Source of the DNA: Podospora pseudocomata
Taxonomy: Eukaryota; Ascomycota; Sordariomycetes; Sordariales; Podosporaceae
Assembly (NCBI RefSeq): GCF_035222375.1
Contig: NC_085890.1
Location: 744,001 to 808,000, forward strand
Length of the DNA stretch: 64,000 bases
Direction: 5' to 3'
Shown piece after piece: positions 56,453-64,000 of this stretch (positions are counted from its first letter, which is position 1; each line of letters opens with the position of its first letter). Both the position numbers and the translations under genes were made by a program. A model generated the notes under the pieces. The model had not been told where the DNA came from and made no database searches. It saw only the letters and a program-made list of their open reading frames with translations.

Positions 56453-57453
56453 TTTGTGTTGTGTAGTCGTCTTGTTGTTGCGGGGTGATGACAGTTGTTG
56501 TTTGAGTTTCTTTGCTCCCGTTGCTCGTACCCTCCCAGCTGACACGCCGATTTTCGACCCGGCCCTGAAGCCAAAATAATTTTTGTTCACCACCAACCAA
56601 ACAAACCAACCACCCCGTTGCCATAGCGAAGAAAAATAACCTCCCCTTCATCAATACGCCCTTTTCTCCCCGGCCCCAAACGAAATTTCTTGAGAGAGAA
56701 GTAAAAGTGTTCAGCTCGAAATCGTTTTGCTTGTGCTCACTTTTCGCTCCCTCCCTCGCTCTCTCTCTCTCCGCCTGGGTCCCCACTACCTCGCACACAC
56801 GCACGCACACACTCTCTATTGTCGTCATCAGAACCCAACCGCGCCGCATATCTCTCCCCGCCTTTTTGCGCTGGACGCTTCGCTCCATCAACGGCCCATT
56901 TTGTTGCGCAAGGAAAAGTTAATAACCAGTTTTTTCCCACCAACACAGCTCTTCATTCGTTTTTGAAAAAGGTTGTTCTGGGGGGAAAGATTTTTGTTTG
57001 CAATAATATTGAGGAACAAGAAGGGGGAACGACGGGGAGGAAACCACACACACGCAGCGGCAGCCCGGACGCCTCTTCCGAAGAAGATACAAGGGTACAC
57101 CCAAGTTCGACGTACACATCACCAACCAACCACCTGCAACAAACTTGCTAATCATCATCGCCACTTGGGAGGGGGAAAAAACAAAAGCTTATTTTGAGGA
57201 AGGAAGTTGGGAACATCCTTGGACGAGCTTATCACACCTCCACACGACCACCACGAGCGGGGGGCGAAACGGGGTAGAGTTGCCCTACTTATAAGGAAAG
57301 GAAGAAGGAAGAAGAAGAGGGGTTTGCAGGAAGAACGTGCGCCTCTGTGTGTTTCTGACCAGCTCCAAGGCCTTTGACCTTTTTGCGCACGACAGAGAGA
57401 GGGCTCGATCGAAAAAGTAGGAAAGGAAAAAAGGAACAGAGAGAGAAGGAAAG

Positions 57454-59151
<1,698 letters not shown>

Positions 59152-62100
59152 GGGGTTGGGTGGAAAAGTGGTGATGTTGCAGGTTGTTGCATATTTTGGA
59201 TTTTGTCTTTTTTTGGGTTGGTGTTTTTTCCCTCTCTTCATCCATCAATACCCCCTTTTTCTTCTTCTTTCTTTCTTTCTTGCCTTGCAGTCTCTCAGAC
59301 GGGGACTGGGGCTTGTGTAACATTAGTTGTATTTGTGCGCGTGATGCGGTTTTGGATTTTTTCTTTTCTTGTGGAGGTCTTTGCCGAGCAAACGGGAGGC
59401 TGTTGGTTTGATGTTGTTTGTTGTCGTCGCATTTTAACCCGGAACACCACACACACAAAGGAACATTTGGGGTCGGGGGGTCGGGGGTCGGCTGGCTTAT
59501 GGCTTATTTTACCATCATCATCATCATCAATCCATCCTTTACGAATGTTTTCTGATATATGCTGAACGGCCGATTTTTATTTTCTTCATATATATTGTCT
59601 TTGCTATGTTTGTTGTCAGCTTTTTTTCCTTTTCGGAAATGAACTTTGGTTTCTGTTGTTTGAATGCTTTTGTTTTCGCGTATTGGTTTTTGATGTATGG
59701 GAGTGTGATTAGGGGTGAGTAGGGGGGAGGGATATGGAATTGTGGAATGGACATGTGTGTGTGATACCTTGGCCGTGGGTAAGGAACGGAAGGAAGGGAA
59801 AGGAAGGGAAGGGGACAAGGCAACAATGATTTTTTCTTTCTCTCTCTTTTTTTCTTTGTTTCATAATATGGGAGGATGGTTTTGATGTTTTTTTTCTCTC
59901 TCTTCTTCGAATATTATGCTTAATTCTGAGGTTGGGGGGTAGGGTAGGGGGGAGGGGGGGGGGATGGTAATGAAGAACTGACAAAAAATGATGGGATGAG
60001 GGTTGACTCGAACTTTCTGGGGGCTGTAACGATAGGGTGGTGGTGGTAGATGAAGTTGGGAGGATTATTTTTTTTTAAAAAAAAGGAGAGAGTGTGAGTG
60101 AGTGGTGAAGAGGTTGATCAAGTTCTTGTCTATAGCTTTGTACTTTTAGTGCTTCATATATACATACCTGTCAATGAAGTTTTCGTATTCATCTCGCTGT
60201 CCTCGGTTGTTGTTGTTGTTGTAGTTGTTGTTGTGTTTGGTGAGATCTTGTCGAAAGTCCATCACTGTTATTGAAAAGGGGGGTTGTGATGGGTGGCGAG
60301 TTGACTGTTGCCGTCGAGGGGATTCGTGGAGTATGTCGAACCGCGAGGTGTTGTCACGAGTGGTAATCTTGATGTCTCCTCCACTGCTGACCTGATATCC
60401 TCCTCTCCTCGGATGTCAAGATTGTCATCCCGTTCCTCTCGCTCCTCAGGGGTCTAACAACAGACGGGATTTGGTGTGGGTTGGTTGGCGTTGACGGTGC
60501 TGGTGGCTCCATCCCCAGCTTCAGCAAAGCAGACATTGACTTCTCTGTTCGCTTCCTTCCTCCTCTTGGCAGATTAGATGGACAGGTCGCGCCTTCCTCC
60601 AACAATGCACAATCATGACCACCCGTTCCTTCCTCGTCTTTTCCACAGTGGATATTCCCATCTTATTGTTGGCCAATGCCAAACAAAGCAAAAGTAAGCC
60701 CTCCAACTGGCCCCCCCCGAAGGTGGAGAAGACCCTGTCCGCAAACCGCGCCCCCTTCAGTCCTGCGCAGACAAGGCCGAGTGTTGGACACCAGCCGCAC
60801 GAATCGATTCCCCTCCAAGTTTGACGCCCCTTAACCCTTCAACTCCCTCCCATAACCGCAGTGTCTCCTCCAGACAATCGTACCAGCGGCCGGACTTCGT
60901 ATTTCGGGACTTGGTTTGTTCGACGGGCTCGTGGTCAGGTTTGCCGAGAGTCGCCAGTTATTCCACGTGCAAGTATGTGATGGCAGCACATGTCTCCCCC
61001 ACCAAGGCCGGCCAGGTCTCATCCAGACCACTCGCATACCCCGTCGTCGGTGGCTGATCTATCCGTCGTCGTCGCTGATTCTGGCCATCTTCATCAACCG
61101 AGATATCTCGTCGAGGCGAGGCGAAGTTGTCATCGGACGAACAAGTCGTACATATCGAAACGAGAAACCGAGGCTCTGAGTAAGGGAGGGACTCCCCAGA
61201 AGTGATATACAACAACCAAGGTGAGAGAGGAGCAGGCAGGCTATTAACCGCATACCAATGCCGAACAAACAAAGAGTGGGTGGGGGGGTGGAGGGCAGCC
61301 TCGAGCAAAAAAAATACAAAACAGTAACACCGAGCAGCGCAGCACAAATCCGACGTGGCTTTGCTGCTGTGTACCACTCCCTCGCCCTACACGAGAGGTA
61401 AAGGGAGGTGTGTGCTGTTGGTCAGGAGGAGGAGGGAGGCCAGCCCTCTTTTCGGAGAAGAGAGTTGGGCTACAAAGCGGCATGCAAGAGAGCGAAAAAG
61501 GCCAGTTTGTTCAAGAGCCATTTTCCCTTTCTTGTTAAACCCAAATAGTAACAACTTGCATGCCAACAGCAGCCCCAGTTGCTGGGAAGAGGGAACCCTC
61601 ATCCCTTGGCGCCACTTACACGTAGGTTTGCTTGCCGGAGTTGGATCGGAGCCGAAGAGGTGGGTTCTGGTTGCGTGCCGACGGTCTTTTGGGGTGGGAT
61701 GGCTTTGACGTGCATGAGTCCGTCAGTCCGGTCTGTAAGCTGCAGACATGTCATGTGGGCTTCGGGTATTAGCCGATGAGAATAAGACCGAGATTCTCTT
61801 TTTGGGGGTTGTTGGTTGTGGTGTTGAGCTGATGCGAATCCAACATCCAGGAGTGATATCTGAAAGTGACAGAGAATGAAAAGTGAGAAACAAAGTCTTG
61901 ACGCAAGGCAGCAGGCTTTTTGACAAGACTATCTCTCTAGCTCAAGTCGACTGTGCCGTTGGCGTAAGGTCTCAAGGTGGGAAGAGCAGTGCAGCCTCGG
62001 CGCTTCCGTCCTTTTTCGTTGTTGTTTGTCTTCCCCTTTTCCCGAAGCCCGCCGCGCCGTCGTTCCAATCGAGTGCTGGCTTGATGCATCTTGCTTGGTC

Positions 62101-62470
62101 TGCAATAGCCAATAGAGAAGTCCGGCATGATGGTCTTGGGTGCGTTTGATTCCGGCTCAATGGGCCGCAGGCACCGATGCGACGGTAGATCAGATATTGG
62201 TGATCAAAGCGGCTTTCTGGAACAATTCTGGCGCGCGGCTTTTTGGCTGTGGGGTGTTTGCAGATGAGGGAACTGTTGGTGCGTACATGCAGCTTGCTTC
62301 GCTTCGAGGCGGGTGGGAGGAGAGGGGAGGGATAGCTGAAGAAGTGGTTACGTGAGAGAAAAAGAACGTAAAAAGAGTGAGAGGAACCTGAGGGTTTTCT
62401 TGGGATGAGCTGAATAATGAATTGCCATCGTCATCGACATGTTGCCTCCGTGGCAGGCAGAACAGGTATA

Positions 62471-62503
<33 letters not shown>

Positions 62504-63236
62504 CGAGTATGTAACGTTGGGATGGTTTGACAGGTTTGACAAGTTGACAGCTCGGGGGAACGTGCGTCTTTTTCTGGTTTGCCCTTTTCATCTGAAGCCA
62601 CATGTGTTGTACCCCCATTTTCTTTAACAGCCTCAGGAGGGGGGGACTTTCTCTCTCACCAAAAGTGAAAAAGACGGCCGATCTTCACTTTTGTGCTTGT
62701 GATTGGCGGGGTTCTCGCAACATAAGATACGCAGTAAAAAAATAACGAGAATTGTTGCGCCCCGCCAGAGGCCTGTGAGAGGGAAAAAAAAGCTTTTGGT
62801 CGCCGACGCCGCCTCGCCCGGCGCATGTCAGCCCATCCAAATGGGGAAGGCCATCGATGGGGATGATCCCCCCCCAACATCCCGGGGCCTTCCCATCTTC
62901 TTTTTTGCGAGCAAAAAAAATTAAGCAATTCCCGATCCCGCAGCTTGTGAATCAGCATGGGGCTTCGGGACTGATGACAAGTCGAGATGGATCTGGGGAA
63001 GGGGGGGAACCGCAACGGCTCGCAAGATCCTGGTTCCATGTTATGGATTCGAAAGGGCGGGCCTCTTACTGGTCTGAGCACTACATTTACGTCGATGAAG
63101 CGGGCCTTGGCGCCCGGGATTTACAACATGGGTCCGAACGACGACATCGCATCGCAGAACGGTGAAAGTAAACATTCCAGCTATCAAAACAATTCCATCT
63201 TACCCTACCCATCCAATCATTCCCAATCAAAGCAAA
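59152..63236. other. Intergenic, 4.1 kb
   Basis: 3' flank of the C2H2 factor gene and upstream region of the EF-hand gene. Holds T- and G-runs (59.2-60.1 kb), a (TTG)n patch (60207-60237), an (AG)n repeat (62470-62503) and frames of at most 142 codons without motifs. No gene or RNA was recognised. Confidence 0.6.
62470..62503. repeat. (AG)n microsatellite
   Basis: About 16 AG units with one AAG interruption. Confidence 0.9.
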
Positions 63237-63971
63237 ATGCACATCCGAACCCTCCTCCTATCAGCCCTCCCACCCCTAGCCCTCGCCCACGGCAACCACG
63301 GCGGCGGCGGCGAAGGCGGCTCCCAAAAGCCAGCCGTAGACCCACACGCGAATTGGATGACGAGACACATGGCTGGTACGTCCCCCTTTTCAGATCACCA
63401 AATAACCCCTTTTATCTCTCAGATGCTAACCAACATTTCCCCCCGCCCAGAGGAGCACCACATAACCTCCTTCGACCCCCCTTCCTTCTTCACCCTCCAC
63501 GATTTCGACTCCTCCGGCCACCTCGACGCCCCCGAAATCCTCAAGCTCTACGGCCTCCTCGACCCCTCCAACGCCCACTACACCCCCGCCCAGCGCGACG
63601 CCTTCGCCCGCCAAATCCTCGACCTGATCGACACCAACCGCGACGACCTCATCTCCAAAGACGAGTTTTTGCATTACTTGCTGGTGGAAGGGAAGGAGCT
63701 GCCTGATTTGGGCACGGGGCCGGGCCATCACGGAGATGATGAGTACGAGTATGAGATTCATCACTGGGAGAAGTACCATGATGAGAATACAAAGTTGGAG
63801 GATCTGACGCATCCGGAGGATATTGAGCACTTTAAGAAGCATGAGGAGATGGAGCGGGAGGAGGAGGAGAGGGAGGAACGGGAGAAGAAGGCGAGGGAGC
63901 AGGGGGGGGAGGGGAAGGGGTGGGTGGTGGAGGAGAATATTCCGGGCAAGTTTAGGAGGGTGGATCTCTAG
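63237..63971 (+). CDS. Secreted EF-hand calcium-binding protein, 219 aa, two exons
   Basis: Exon 1 is 63237-63375 and exon 2 is 63451-63971. The intron (63376-63450, GTACGT...CCCAG) is a multiple of three and also open, so it could be read through, but splicing restores HMAEEHHITSFD, as I recall from related fungal proteins. The start ATG 63237 has AAAA before it; an upstream in-frame ATG (63162) would bury the signal peptide. Residues 1-18 (MHIRTLLLSALPPLALA) are a signal peptide. Two EF-hands: D64-E75 (DFDSSGHLDAPE) and D107-E118 (DTNRDDLISKDE), both with acceptable calcium ligands. A His/Asp/Glu-rich linker and a Glu/Arg/Lys coiled helix follow. It resembles nucleobindin/Ssp120-type secretory-pathway proteins; no HDEL signal is present. 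A role in the secretory pathway is inferred. Confidence 0.88.
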   Translation: MHIRTLLLSALPPLALAHGNHGGGGEGGSQKPAVDPHANWMTRHMAGTSPFSDHQITPFISQMLTNISPRPEEHHITSFDPPSFFTLHDFDSSGHLDAPEILKLYGLLDPSNAHYTPAQRDAFARQILDLIDTNRDDLISKDEFLHYLLVEGKELPDLGTGPGHHGDDEYEYEIHHWEKYHDENTKLEDLTHPEDIEHFKKHEEMEREEEEREEREKKAREQGGEGKGWVVEENIPGKFRRVDL

Positions 63972-64000
63972 GCGGTTTTTGACCCTGTGGAAACTAGGGT

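Larger units (their letters stand above)
53301..57453 (+). other. Long upstream region and leader of the C2H2 factor gene
   Basis: Strongly pyrimidine-rich on the plus strand, with poly-T (54685-54705), (GCA)n (54994-55017), (AC)n (55141-55154) and (TTG)n (56425-56452) repeats. A TATA-like box lies at 56237-56245. A 70-codon open stretch without ATG (55111-55320) ends at a GTGAGT. The bases from about 56260 to 57453 are probably transcribed leader, possibly with introns; this is inferred. Confidence 0.5.

Overview
The window reads as nuclear DNA of a filamentous ascomycete, most likely a sordariomycete of the Sordariales type. The introns are short (46-222 bp) with GT..AG ends, genes carry CT-rich leaders, codon use is rich in C or G at third positions, and the gene set is typical fungal housekeeping. 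I saw no prophage, CRISPR array, retroelement or recognisable DNA transposon.

The left 33 kb is an ordinary gene-rich block. In order it holds: an unknown secreted or membrane-anchored protein (minus strand, 1400-2160); a stomatin-like protein (minus, 3816-4933); an Mch1-type MFS transporter (plus, 7632-9368); the wybutosine protein Ppm2/Tyw4 (plus, four exons, 9702-12973); the mitochondrial phosphate carrier (plus, four exons, 13605-14718); the DEAD-box rRNA helicase Spb4 (minus, two exons, 15641-17737); the CTP-dependent diacylglycerol kinase Dgk1 (plus, 18909-20120); a small three-exon protein with a conserved-looking C-terminal helix (plus, 24433-25335); an RGG-box protein (minus, 26758-27624); a small unknown fungal protein (plus, 28484-29062); a LENG1-like Cir_N/RS protein (minus, 29132-30145); the NSF ATPase Sec18 (plus, three exons, 30545-33180); and a tRNA-Gly(GCC) gene (33381-33451). 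These genes serve unrelated basic functions: tRNA modification, ribosome biogenesis, splicing-like nuclear roles, lipid synthesis, membrane fusion and transport. They do not form a pathway cluster.

From 33452 to 57453 I find no gene I can support. That is a 24-kb desert of mixed base composition with microsatellites, G-runs and only chance-length reading frames. It ends at a four-finger C2H2 transcription factor with a polyglutamine tract (plus, four exons, 57454-59151), which has a TATA-like box about 1.2 kb upstream of its start codon. After another 4-kb gap the window ends with a small secreted protein with two EF-hands (plus, two exons, 63237-63971).

The most notable patterns are four. 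First, the gene desert in front of the transcription factor. Second, in many genes on both strands the coding strand switches from C-rich (and CT-rich) in the 5' part to G-rich in the 3' part, largely through synonymous codon choice. Third, a small three-exon gene at 24433-25335 that is missed by reading single frames. Fourth, a repeated glutamine/glycine/proline-rich extension on Sec18. All product names rest on recognising motifs by eye; no database search was possible.
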